Source: Nonomuraea turkmeniaca
GTDB taxonomy: Bacteria > Actinomycetota > Actinomycetes > Streptosporangiales > Streptosporangiaceae
Assembly: GCF_005889735.1 (NCBI RefSeq)
Contig: NZ_VCKY01000072.1
Location: forward strand, 1-42,825
Length of the DNA: 42,825 nt
Direction: 5' to 3'
Part shown: piece by piece, positions 29,874 through 37,914 of the stretch
How positions within the stretch are numbered: the stretch's first letter is position 1
Layout: every line of letters starts with the position of its first letter
The notes under the pieces: model-generated
The model's input: only the letters and a program-made list of their open reading frames with translations
Told to the model about the DNA's origin: nothing
Database searches by the model: none
Position numbers and translations under genes: made by a program

Positions 29874-30712
29874 CACGCCACCCCTGATTCGGCCATATCC
29901 GACGTGCCCGAGTCCGGCACGATGCCCGACCTGCCCGAGTCCGGCACGATGCCCGACCTGCCCGAGTCCGGCACGATGCCCGACGTGCCCGAGTCCGGCA
30001 CGATGCCCGACGTGCCCGAGTCCGGCACCATGTCCGGCACGGCGCTGTCCGCGATGATCTCACCGTCACGCATGCGCACCTGACGGGGCAGGCTGGCGGC
30101 GATCTCCCGGTCGTGTGTGATGATCACGATGGTGGTGCCGGACGCGTTCAGCTCGTGCAGCAACTCCATGACCCCGGTGCCGGACACCGAGTCCAGTGCG
30201 CCGGTCGGCTCGTCGGCCAGCAGCAGCGGCGGCTCACCCGCCACGGCCCTGGCGATGGCCACGCGCTGCCGCTCGCCGCCGGACAACTCGTGCGGCTCGT
30301 GGTCCATCCGGTGCCCGAGTCCGACCCGTTCGAGCGCGGCCGCCGCCCGGCGGCGCCGCTCGGACCTGCCCATGCCGGTGTAGATGAGGCCGTCGGCCAC
30401 GTTGTCCAGCGCGGGGACCTTCGCGGCGAGGTGGAAGTGCTGGAAGACGAAGCCGATCGTGGTGGCACGCAGCGCCGAGAGCTGACCGTCGGACAGCTTC
30501 GAGACGTCGTAGCCGTCGATGTGGATGGTTCCCGAGGTCGGCCGGTCGAGGGTGCCGACCACGTTGAGCATGGTCGACTTCCCCGACCCCGACGGGCCGG
30601 CGATGGCCACGAGCTCGCCGTGCTCGATGCGCAGCGACACCGAGTCCAGCGCCGTCACCCCGCCGGGGTAGGACTTGGACACATCCGTCAGCGCGATCAT
30701 GGGGTACGTCAC
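29873..30712 (-). CDS. MacB/LolD-like ABC transporter ATP-binding protein with repeat tail
   Basis: A 279-residue ATPase. Walker A GPSGSGKST, Q-loop FVFQHFHLA, signature ELSGGERQRVAIARA, Walker B LLLADEPTGALD and H-loop VIITHDRE are all intact. After the normal ~225-residue domain comes an unusual tail of five 9-residue repeats (variants of SGIVPDSGT/R) encoded by a 27-bp minisatellite. GTG 30712 overlaps the adaptor stop (GTGA) and has GGGG upstream; ATG 30700 is possible but lacks a ribosome site. It powers the permease encoded next. Confidence 0.92.
   Translation of the reverse strand: MTYPMIALTDVSKSYPGGVTALDSVSLRIEHGELVAIAGPSGSGKSTMLNVVGTLDRPTSGTIHIDGYDVSKLSDGQLSALRATTIGFVFQHFHLAAKVPALDNVADGLIYTGMGRSERRRRAAAALERVGLGHRMDHEPHELSGGERQRVAIARAVAGEPPLLLADEPTGALDSVSGTGVMELLHELNASGTTIVIITHDREIAASLPRQVRMRDGEIIADSAVPDMVPDSGTSGIVPDSGTSGIVPDSGRSGIVPDSGRSGIVPDSGTSDMAESGVA
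29901..30035. repeat. 27-bp tandem repeat (5 copies) in the ATPase 3' end
   Basis: Five direct units start at 29901, 29928, 29955, 29982 and 30009, each of the form GAC(G/C)TGCCCGAGTCCGG followed by CACGATGCCC; the last copy has two changes. The length is a multiple of three, so copy-number change would lengthen or shorten the protein tail without a frameshift. No spacers, so not CRISPR. Confidence 0.93.
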
Positions 30713-31854
30713 TTCGGCATCCCCACAGTCATGCCTTCGGTGAGCCCGTCGCCCTCGACCTCGACCCGCCCGCCGGCGAACAACCCCGTCTCGACGGCGA
30801 TGTACCGGGACCTGCCGCCTTCGATCACCTCCAGGCCGAACCCGCCCTCCTGCAGCGCCACGAGCGCCGCGACCGGCACGGTCAGCACGTTCTTGCGCTG
30901 GGAGGCGGTGAACGTCACGTCCACCGACGCCTTGTCGAGCCCCTTGGCGGCCTTGGCGTTGCCGATCGAGACCAGCGCCTCGACCCGCGTCTCGGGGTCG
31001 GCGTCCTGGCTCTCGCCGGGCACGATGACCGTGGCGACCTCGGTGACCTTGCCGTTCACGCTCTTGCCGTCGGGCAGCTCGACTCCGACCTTGGCCCCCT
31101 TCTTGGCCATCCGCTGGTCCTCGGCCTCCAACTCGACGGTGACGACCTTGGACGTGCCCGTGTACGTCAGGACCTTCTGGCCGGGCTGGGCCGGCTGGCC
31201 CTCCTCGGACTCGATGCTCTCCACGCGTACCTTGCCGGGCGCGAAGACGACACGGCCCAGCTCGACCACGCCGGTCTCGTCCAGGCCGCGGTCCTCCTGC
31301 CACTCCAGGACGGCCTCGTAGGTGTCATACGTGTACTCGTCGTCGACCGTGAAGCCGTCGTAGCCGAGCTTGCTGAGGTTGCGCTCCAGGTTCTCCACGT
31401 CCTTGCCCTCCACGCCGATCTTGAGGTCGCGGTAGGCGGGCGTGTCGCCGTACATGAGCGTGACGGGGTCGTTGTCCAGCCGGTACAGCGACTTGCCGCG
31501 GGTGACCTGCCGGCCGCTCTCGGGCAGCCAGGTGATCGTGCCGGGCTTCCTGGTCACCGCCGTGGTGACGGGGCCGTAGCCGAGCTCGCCGTCGGCGTCC
31601 ATGGTGTCGTTCAGCGTCTGCCGTGCCACCGTGGCGGTGGCCGGGGGCAGGACGGCGGCCGACTGGGTCGGGCCCGAGGCGCCCTCCAGCAGGCCCGCGC
31701 TGTTGATCGCGACGAACCCGCCGCCCGCGGCGACCATCACGATCAGCAGCCCGACGACCGCCTTGCCCCGCCCGCGACGGCGGCGCGGGCGGGGCGGCGT
31801 CGCGTCCGGCTCCGCCTTTCCGTCGATGGTGGCCCCACCCTTCACAGGCCCCAT
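30709..31854 (-). CDS. Efflux adaptor protein (HlyD/MacA-like) with peptidoglycan-binding-like segment
   Basis: A 381-residue membrane-anchored adaptor. A basic N-terminus (PRPRRRRGRGK) and membrane helix (VVGLLIVMVAAGGGFVAI) are followed by ATVARQTLNDTMDADGELGYG, barrel-sandwich and beta-barrel parts, and LTVPVAALVALQEGGFGLEV near the C-terminus, as in MacA-like proteins. In the middle, GVEGKDVENLERNLSKLGYDGFTVDDEYTYDTYEAVLEWQ is a peptidoglycan-binding (PG_binding_1) motif, common in Gram-positive adaptors. It links the ATPase-permease pair to the wall. It is immediately downstream of the lipoprotein gene, whose stop abuts the ATG at 31854. Confidence 0.9.
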   Translation of the reverse strand: MGPVKGGATIDGKAEPDATPPRPRRRRGRGKAVVGLLIVMVAAGGGFVAINSAGLLEGASGPTQSAAVLPPATATVARQTLNDTMDADGELGYGPVTTAVTRKPGTITWLPESGRQVTRGKSLYRLDNDPVTLMYGDTPAYRDLKIGVEGKDVENLERNLSKLGYDGFTVDDEYTYDTYEAVLEWQEDRGLDETGVVELGRVVFAPGKVRVESIESEEGQPAQPGQKVLTYTGTSKVVTVELEAEDQRMAKKGAKVGVELPDGKSVNGKVTEVATVIVPGESQDADPETRVEALVSIGNAKAAKGLDKASVDVTFTASQRKNVLTVPVAALVALQEGGFGLEVIEGGRSRYIAVETGLFAGGRVEVEGDGLTEGMTVGMPK

Positions 31855-32373
31855 TTACATGCCTCCCATGCCCGCCTCGGACATCTCCTTCTGGCACTTC
31901 TCCTGGGCGGACTTGAAGTCGGGGTCCTGGCCGACGTCGCCGGTGATGCGCATCATGCCGCCCTCGGGGTCCGGGTACTTCTCCACGCCGTTGTCCCGCA
32001 TGCACTGTGCGACCTTGCGGAGGGCCTCGGCCCGCTTGGGGTCGCCGCCGCCCGCCCGCTGGCCGCTCGGGGCGTACTGCTTGCAGGCCTCCTGGGCCTT
32101 CTCCATGGTCTCCCTGGGCGTGTTCTTGTCGAGCCGCATCATGATGCCCTTGCCCGGCTCGGGATCCGGCATGTCGATGCCGTTCTCGCGCATGCACTGG
32201 GCGTACTTGAGTCCTCTCTCCTGCGGGTCCTCGCTCGGCTTCGGGCTGGCCGCGGCCTGGTTGCCGGTGCCGGTCACCGAGGCCACCTCCGAGCCGCCGT
32301 CGCCACCGCCGCCGCAGCCCGTCAGCAGAATGGTGGCGGCAGCGGCCAGTGTCATGAGACCTCGTGCTCGCAT
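31855..32373 (-). CDS. Actinobacterial lipoprotein with duplicated CMRxNG motif
   Basis: A 172-residue lipoprotein: signal and lipobox LTLAAAATILLTGC are near the N-terminus (LLTGC). Two related modules follow: KYAQCMRENGIDMPDPEPG and KVAQCMRDNGVEKYPDPEGG, each with a further Cys ~30 residues later (EACKQY and EKCQKE), giving two possible disulphides. The family is common in actinobacteria next to MacAB-type transporters; function unknown, perhaps ligand or peptide sensing. ATG 32373 has GGAGGAG seven bases upstream. First gene of the efflux operon, divergent from the two-component system. Confidence 0.8.
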   Translation of the reverse strand: MRARGLMTLAAAATILLTGCGGGGDGGSEVASVTGTGNQAAASPKPSEDPQERGLKYAQCMRENGIDMPDPEPGKGIMMRLDKNTPRETMEKAQEACKQYAPSGQRAGGGDPKRAEALRKVAQCMRDNGVEKYPDPEGGMMRITGDVGQDPDFKSAQEKCQKEMSEAGMGGM

Positions 32374-32451
32374 GGATGATCTCCTCCGTCGAATCAATGC
32401 CGTTCGAGGGGAGATGCAATAGGACCCGCCGTTTCCTCAGCGTTTCCGCCC

Positions 32452-32499
32452 GTGCCGATTTCTTCCGGTGCCGATTTCTTCCGGTGCCGACTTCTTCCT
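32452..32499. repeat. Three 16-bp direct repeats in the divergent promoter region
   Basis: Units GTGCCGATTTCTTCCG at 32452-32467 and 32468-32483 are identical; 32484-32499 is GTGCCGACTTCTTCCT. They lie 79-126 bases upstream of the efflux operon start and ~104 bases upstream of the response-regulator start. Tandem direct repeats are the usual target form of OmpR-type regulators, so this may be the binding site. Confidence 0.75.
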
Positions 32500-32602
32500 G
32501 TGTTGCCTTCTCCCACGTCGCCTTCTTCGGGCTTACTTCGACCAAATGCCCCCTAGGCCACACTCGGCTCTGTAAGCGGAAAGAAAGGGCCTGAGGTACG
32601 CC

Positions 32603-33259
32603 ATGCGGGTGCTGGTGGTTGAGGACGAGCGCATGCTCGCCGGCGCGATTGCCGAGTGGCTGCGCGAGGAGACCCACGCGGTCGATCTGGCACACGACGG
32701 CGAGGCGGCGCTGGAACGGATCGCAGTCAACGACTACGACGTGGTCGTGCTGGACCGCGACCTGCCGCGGGTGCACGGCGACGACGTGTGCCGGGAGCTG
32801 GTCGCCTCGGAGTCCGACGCGCGGGTGCTGATGCTGACGGCCGCCGCGCAGCTCGACGACCGGGTGACGGGGCTGTCCATCGGGGCCGACGACTACCTGT
32901 CGAAGCCGTTCGCGTTCCCCGAGCTGGCCGCCCGCGTTCTGGCGCTGGGGCGGCGCTCGCGGCCGGCCGTGCCACCGGTGCTGCGCCGGGCCGGGATCAC
33001 GCTGGACCCGGCGCGCAGGGAAGTGTTCAGGAGCGGGCGGTTCGTGCCGCTGTCGAAGAAGGAGTTCGCGGTGCTGGCCGAGCTGATGCGGGCGAACGGC
33101 AATGTGGTCTCGGCCGAGCAACTGCTGGAGAAGGCGTGGGACGAGCACGCCGACCCGTTCACGGGGGCGGTCCGGCTCACCATTCTCAAGCTGCGCCGCA
33201 AGCTCGCCGACCCGCCGGTCGTGGAGACCGTGCCCGGGGTGGGGTACCGGATCGCATGA
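32603..33259 (+). CDS. OmpR/PhoB-type response regulator
   Basis: A 218-residue regulator. Receiver: MRVLVVEDERMLAGAIAEWL with the acidic pocket, phospho-acceptor Asp51 in VVVLDRDLPRVHG, Thr/Ala switch in VLMLTAA and Lys in DDYLSKPFAFPEL. C-terminal winged helix: FVPLSKKEFAVLAELMRANGNVVSAEQLLEKAW and VRLTILKLRRKLADPPVVETVPGVGYRI. It is coupled to the kinase gene by a 4-base ATGA overlap and divergent from the efflux operon, which it probably controls. GAGG lies six bases before ATG 32603. Confidence 0.96.
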   Translation: MRVLVVEDERMLAGAIAEWLREETHAVDLAHDGEAALERIAVNDYDVVVLDRDLPRVHGDDVCRELVASESDARVLMLTAAAQLDDRVTGLSIGADDYLSKPFAFPELAARVLALGRRSRPAVPPVLRRAGITLDPARREVFRSGRFVPLSKKEFAVLAELMRANGNVVSAEQLLEKAWDEHADPFTGAVRLTILKLRRKLADPPVVETVPGVGYRIA

Positions 33260-34455
33260 GACCACCGCGCCTCCAGCCCACGTTGCGGCTACGGCTCACC
33301 CTCGTCTACGGCGCCGTCTTCATGCTCGCCGGGCTGACCTTGCTGGGCGTCACCTATTTGCTGTTCAACCAGCAGTTGACGCAGTCGTTCGAGAGCCGGT
33401 TCGCCTCGGAGCCCGGCCGGACCAAGAACCTGTTCTTCGTCAAGGACGGCGTCGTGCTGCATGGCCAAGCCGCGGTCGAGTGGCTGCGGCAGCAGGAGCT
33501 GGAGCTCCGCAGCGCCGCCGTCACCTCGCTGCTCACGCAGGGCGCGATCGCGCTCGTCGTGGTCGGCGGCTCGGCCGTCGGGCTCGGCTGGGTGGTGGCG
33601 GGGCGGGTGCTGGCGCCGCTGCACCGGGTCACCGACACCGCCCGCCGGATCGCCGCCGAGCCCATGGCCGAGCGCGGCCTGCACGAGCGGATCGGCCTGG
33701 AAGGGCCGGAGGACGAGGTCAAGACGCTGGCCGACACGTTCGACATCATGGTGGAGCGGCTGGACCACTCCTTCGACGGGCAGCGCAGGTTCGTGGCGAA
33801 CGCCTCGCACGAGCTGCGTACCCCGCTGACGCTGAATCGGGCGCTGGTCGAGCTGGCCATGCACCGCCGTACGGCCTCGGCCGACGTCAAGGAGCTGGGC
33901 GAGAGCCTGCTGGAGATCAACGCCCGCCACGAGCGGCTCATCTCCGGGTTGCTGCTGCTGGCCAGGTCGGAGCAGGAGATCGCGGACCGCTCGCCGGTGG
34001 ACCTGGCGGACGTGGCGGCGCACGTGGTCAGGCAGACCGCCGGGGACGCCGCCGAGGCCAAACTCACCGTGTACGAGGTGACCGCCCAGGCGCCGACGAC
34101 CGGGGACGCGCTGCTGCTCGAACGGCTGGTGCACAACCTGGTCGAGAACGGCATCCGGTACAACGTCGACGACGGCACCGGGTGGGTGCGGGTGGTGAGC
34201 CGTACCGTGTCGGAGGGGAGGGTCGAGGTGGAGGTCAGCAACACCGGGCCGGAGGTGCCGCCGTACGACATCCCGCTGCTGTTCAAGCCCTTCCACCGGC
34301 TCGGCGCCGAGCGGGTGGTCACGGCGCGGAGCGCGGGACTGGGGTTGTCGATCGTGCGGTCGGTGGCGCTCGCGCACCGCGGCGACGTCAGGGCGCGTCC
34401 CCGTGAAGGCGGCGGCCTGGTCGTCACCGCCTCACTCCCCCGCGCCCGTCACTGA
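33256..34455 (+). CDS. Sensor histidine kinase
   Basis: A 399-residue membrane kinase. Two membrane helices (~17-37 LVYGAVFMLAGLTLLGVTYLLF and ~95-118 AIALVVVGGSAVGLGWVVAG) flank a short ~55-residue extracellular loop, suggesting sensing in or near the membrane. HAMP follows (RVLAPLHRVTDTARRIA). Phospho-acceptor His185 is in NASHELRTPLTLNRALVELA. ATPase boxes: HNLVENGIRYN (N), LLFKPFHRLG (F) and SAGLGLSIVRSVA (G). A small loop and an adjacent ABC exporter recall sensors of cell-envelope-active compounds. The 3' end overlaps the convergent P450 stop by 7 bases. Confidence 0.95.
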   Translation: MRPPRLQPTLRLRLTLVYGAVFMLAGLTLLGVTYLLFNQQLTQSFESRFASEPGRTKNLFFVKDGVVLHGQAAVEWLRQQELELRSAAVTSLLTQGAIALVVVGGSAVGLGWVVAGRVLAPLHRVTDTARRIAAEPMAERGLHERIGLEGPEDEVKTLADTFDIMVERLDHSFDGQRRFVANASHELRTPLTLNRALVELAMHRRTASADVKELGESLLEINARHERLISGLLLLARSEQEIADRSPVDLADVAAHVVRQTAGDAAEAKLTVYEVTAQAPTTGDALLLERLVHNLVENGIRYNVDDGTGWVRVVSRTVSEGRVEVEVSNTGPEVPPYDIPLLFKPFHRLGAERVVTARSAGLGLSIVRSVALAHRGDVRARPREGGGLVVTASLPRARH

Positions 34456-35723
34456 TCGCGTGGCCAGAGGATCAGCCGGCATCCCCGGCCGGGTGTGTTG
34501 GAGATCGCTCGCCACCTGACCGGCTCGTCCCGCGCGTCGGCGGTCCGCAGCTCCGCGTGCCGGGCGAAGACATGCAGGAAGGTCCTGATCTGCATCATGG
34601 CCAGATGATCCCCGATGCACGTGTGGGTGCCGCCGCCGAACGGCATCCAGCCGTACCCGCTGGGCCGTTTGCCCAGCCAGCGTTCCGGGCGGAAGGCCGC
34701 CGGGTCGGGGTAGAGCCCGGGGTTGTGGTGCAGGGCCATGAGATGCACGGCGATCACGGTGCCGGGCCGGAGCGTCCGCGGGCCCAGCCGGTAGGGGCGC
34801 AGGGTGCGGCGGCCGATGAAGGTGACCGGCGGCCGGACGCGGAGCGCCTCGTAGACCACCGCGGCGGCGTACGACTCCCCATCGGCCGCGTCGGCCTCGG
34901 CGGTCAGGCGGCGCAGCACCTCCGGGTGCCGCGCGAGCCGCTCGAAGACCCAGGCGAGGCCGGTGGCGGTGGTGGTGCGCGCGCCCGCGATGACGCTCAT
35001 CAGCTCGTCGCGGAGCGCCTGGCGGGTGAGGCGCGCGCCGCGCTCGTCGCAGGCGCGCATGAGCACGCCGAGCACGTCGTCGCGGTCCTCGCCACGTCTC
35101 CTGCGGCGGTCGACCTCAGCGTGGATGAGCCGGTCGCACGCGGCGTTCAGCCGACGGTACGACGGCCAGGCCTCGAGGGCTCCGACGTGCCGCAACGCGT
35201 ACCGGACGGTGATCTCGTAGGAGTCGGCCCGGTTCAGCAGCCGCCGCAGCGGCGTGCTCCACTGGCGCAACCTGTGCGGGTCGTCGATGCCGAGCGCGAC
35301 CTCCAGAATGGCGCGCAACATGGCGACGCGCAGCCTTGGGAGCAGCTCGAAGGGCGTGGCGGCCGGGCAGGCCAGCACCGTCTGCCTGGCGATCCTGGCG
35401 GTGCTCTCCCGCAGGTTCTGCAGGGCCGGGCCGCGCAACGCAGGTTGCATCACGGAACGCAGGCGGCGGTGGTCGGCGTCGGGCAGCACGGCCAGTCCCC
35501 GGCGGCCGATGACGGGCTCCTGGACGCGGTTGGCCGACGCCGCGTCGATGACCTCCCCCGAGCTCCGCATGACCTGCCTGATCAGAACGGGATCGCGGAG
35601 CAGCGCCACCTCGCCGACCCCGGGCAGCCAGGTCGTGATCACCTCGCCCGCCTGGTCGAAGGCACGCTCGACGGCCCGGCCGCCGAGGAGGAGGTAGGCG
35701 GGCATGAGTGGATGCGTGGTCAC
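34449..35723 (-). CDS. Cytochrome P450
   Basis: A 424-residue haem monooxygenase. I-helix SVIAGARTTTATGLAWVFE (AGxxT), K-helix VYEALRVRPP (ExxR), PERW region AFRPERWLG, and haem-binding WMPFGGGTHTCIGDHLAMMQ with Cys369 as the proximal ligand. It needs ferredoxin and reductase from elsewhere. It is the third gene of an operon: GTG 35723 overlaps the MMPL stop by 4 bases (GTGA) and AAGGAG lies four bases upstream, which decides the start. In this context it may hydroxylate or desaturate the lipid made by the neighbouring enzymes. Substrate unproven. Confidence 0.94.
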   Translation of the reverse strand: MTTHPLMPAYLLLGGRAVERAFDQAGEVITTWLPGVGEVALLRDPVLIRQVMRSSGEVIDAASANRVQEPVIGRRGLAVLPDADHRRLRSVMQPALRGPALQNLRESTARIARQTVLACPAATPFELLPRLRVAMLRAILEVALGIDDPHRLRQWSTPLRRLLNRADSYEITVRYALRHVGALEAWPSYRRLNAACDRLIHAEVDRRRRRGEDRDDVLGVLMRACDERGARLTRQALRDELMSVIAGARTTTATGLAWVFERLARHPEVLRRLTAEADAADGESYAAAVVYEALRVRPPVTFIGRRTLRPYRLGPRTLRPGTVIAVHLMALHHNPGLYPDPAAFRPERWLGKRPSGYGWMPFGGGTHTCIGDHLAMMQIRTFLHVFARHAELRTADARDEPVRWRAISNTPGRGCRLILWPRDQ

Positions 35724-37900
35724 GATTCTCCTTGGAGCGCGACGAGCTCCCGGCGCTGCGCGCTGGCCGTGGTCCAGGGCGTCCACCAGTTGGCCCGGCC
35801 GGCCAGGCGCATGACGGCCGGGACGAGCAGCGTGCGGATGAGGGTGGCGTCCAGCAGGACGGCGACGGCCAGGCTCGCGCCGAGCATCTTGAGCGGGGCC
35901 AGGCTTGAGGTCGTCATGGCGGCCATGACGACGGCGAAGATGACGGCGGCTGAGGTGAACAGCCGCCCGGTGTGTTGCAGCCCGTCGGCCACGGCCATGA
36001 TGGTGTCGCCGCTGCGGCGGTGTTCCTCGGTGATGCGGGCCAAGAGGAAGATCTCGTAGTCCATGGACAGCCCGAACGCCACGCAGAAGATCATGACGGG
36101 CACCAGGGCGTCGATGCTGCCGGTGAGCGTGAAGTCACCGACGAGCCAGCGCAGGTGGCCGTCCTGGAAGACGTGGACCAGCAGGCCGAAGGTGGCGCCC
36201 AGACTGAGCACGTTCATCAGCAGCGACTTGACGGCCAGCACGATGCGCCGCGTCAACGCCGTGACCAGGATGAACGTGACCACCGCGATCAGCGCCAGCG
36301 CCGGCGCCAGGCGGCCGGCGATGCCCTGGCGCAGATCGGCCAGCTCCGCGCCCGGGCCCCCGACGAGCGCCTCGCCGGGCGCGGGGACTTCGCGCAGGCG
36401 CACGGCCAGGTCGGCGTTGCCGACCGAGTACGGCTCGTACACGCTGGAGATCGCCAGCCAAGTGCCCGTGCCGTTGGTGAAGCGCAGGTCCGCCTGCGAG
36501 ATGACCGTGTCGCGCAGGTACGTGCCGGTGACCGTGCTCACCTGGGCGACGCCCTCGACGGCCGCGACGCGGCGGGCGTACTCCTCCAGCATCCACTCGT
36601 CCCGCACCCGGGGCAGGACGATGAAGCCCGCACCGACGCCACCACCGCCGTCAAAGTCCTGCCGGAGGTCCCGGGCGGCCTGCGCCGCCGGCGCCTGCGG
36701 GGGCAGCACCCGGTCGTCGAACGTGCCGAACCGGGCGCCGAGGAACGGGCTGGCCAGGACGGCCAGCACCAGCGCGGTGGGCACGGCCACGAGCAGCGGA
36801 CGGCGCATCACCGACACGGCCACGCGGAACCACCCCATGCCCGCACGACGCCGGCGACGCCTGCGTCGCCGCACGGACAGGCTGTTGACCCGCTCGCCGA
36901 GCAGGGTCAGCACCGCGGGCAGGACGACGAGACTGCAGACCGCGGCCAGGACGGTGATGGCGATGCCGCCGAAGGCGATGGAGCGCAGCATCGTGAAGGG
37001 GAACAGCAGCAACGCGCTCAGCGACAGGGTCACGGTCGCCGCGGAGTACGCCATGGCGCGGCCGGTGGTGCTCATGGTGACCGCGACGGCGGCCCGCGCG
37101 TCGCGCCCGGCGGCGAGCTCCTCGCGGAACCGCGTGAGAATGAACAGGCTGAAGTCGACCGCCAGAGCGAACCCGAGCATGCTGGCGATGCTCATCGCGA
37201 ACACCGACACCTCGGTGACCTCGGTCAGGCCCCGCAACACCGCCATCGTGCCGACCACCGCCAGCCCGCCGACCAGCACCGGCAGCAGCGCCGCGACCAG
37301 GCCGCCGAACACGAACAGCAGGATCACCAGAGTCAGCGGGGCGGCGATCAGCTCCGCGGTCCGCAGATCGGCGTCGCTGCGGTCCTGGATCTCGACGCGT
37401 ATCTGGGCCTCGCCGGTCACCTGGACCGTGAGCGGGCCGTGCCGGCCGGCCAGCTCGCCGGTCAGGCGGCGGGCGGTCTCGCTGCGCTGGCGGTCGTCCC
37501 CGCTCAACAGGGCCGCGATGAGCGCGCCGTGTCCGTCACGGCTGCGGAGCGCGGGATCGCGACCATCACGGCCGCGGAGCGCCGGATCGCGACCGTCCCA
37601 GTAGGACGTGACCCGCAGGACGGCAGGATCGTCCCCCAGCCGCGTGGCCAGCCGGCGCGCCGCGGCGGTGGTGCGGCGGTGGTCGACCGGCAACGCGCTC
37701 CGTACGAGCAGGATCAGGTGTGGTGTGCCGCCGCCGAAGGAGTCCTGCAGCAGCTCCTCGGCCCGCTCCGACTGAGCCCCGGCCGGCACCGTGCCCACGG
37801 TGGCCAGGTGCCGGTGCACGTCGTGCCCGGCCAGCAGGGCCGGCAGGAACAAGGCGGCGGTCAGCCACAACACGAGCTTGCTGCGCCGGGTGCGCGTCAT
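35720..37900 (-). CDS. MMPL/RND-family lipid transporter
   Basis: A 726-residue membrane protein with about twelve helices in two halves, each with a large extracytoplasmic loop. Family features: GFALAVDFSLFILTRFREELAAGRDARAAVAVTMSTTGRAMAYSAATV in the first half and FGLSMDYEIFLLARITEEHRRSGDT in the second, holding the conserved Asp/Tyr proton-relay pairs (VDF/MDYEIFLL). Such proteins export lipids (as MmpL in mycobacteria) or hydrophobic metabolites. A 30-bp in-frame duplication gives a repeated GRDPALR segment in the first loop. ATG 37900 has AAGGA upstream; it lies 14 bases after the SPT-like gene and is coupled to the P450. Confidence 0.93.
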   Translation of the reverse strand: MTRTRRSKLVLWLTAALFLPALLAGHDVHRHLATVGTVPAGAQSERAEELLQDSFGGGTPHLILLVRSALPVDHRRTTAAARRLATRLGDDPAVLRVTSYWDGRDPALRGRDGRDPALRSRDGHGALIAALLSGDDRQRSETARRLTGELAGRHGPLTVQVTGEAQIRVEIQDRSDADLRTAELIAAPLTLVILLFVFGGLVAALLPVLVGGLAVVGTMAVLRGLTEVTEVSVFAMSIASMLGFALAVDFSLFILTRFREELAAGRDARAAVAVTMSTTGRAMAYSAATVTLSLSALLLFPFTMLRSIAFGGIAITVLAAVCSLVVLPAVLTLLGERVNSLSVRRRRRRRRRAGMGWFRVAVSVMRRPLLVAVPTALVLAVLASPFLGARFGTFDDRVLPPQAPAAQAARDLRQDFDGGGGVGAGFIVLPRVRDEWMLEEYARRVAAVEGVAQVSTVTGTYLRDTVISQADLRFTNGTGTWLAISSVYEPYSVGNADLAVRLREVPAPGEALVGGPGAELADLRQGIAGRLAPALALIAVVTFILVTALTRRIVLAVKSLLMNVLSLGATFGLLVHVFQDGHLRWLVGDFTLTGSIDALVPVMIFCVAFGLSMDYEIFLLARITEEHRRSGDTIMAVADGLQHTGRLFTSAAVIFAVVMAAMTTSSLAPLKMLGASLAVAVLLDATLIRTLLVPAVMRLAGRANWWTPWTTASAQRRELVALQGES
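37536..37595. repeat. 30-bp tandem duplication inside the MMPL gene
   Basis: Two adjacent near-identical 30-bp units (37536-37565 and 37566-37595), differing at a few positions, beginning TCACGGCTGCGGAGCG and TCACGGCCGCGGAGCG. In frame; it adds ten residues to the first extracytoplasmic loop. Confidence 0.8.
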
Positions 37901-37914
37901 GGTCGGGGTCCTTC

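Noticed and set aside
29901..30035. CRISPR array
   Set aside because: Units are contiguous 27-bp coding repeats without spacers.
28494..30083. Long plus-strand open frame opposite the efflux permease and ATPase genes
   Set aside because: Antisense shadow; the minus strand carries complete Walker, signature and FtsX motifs.
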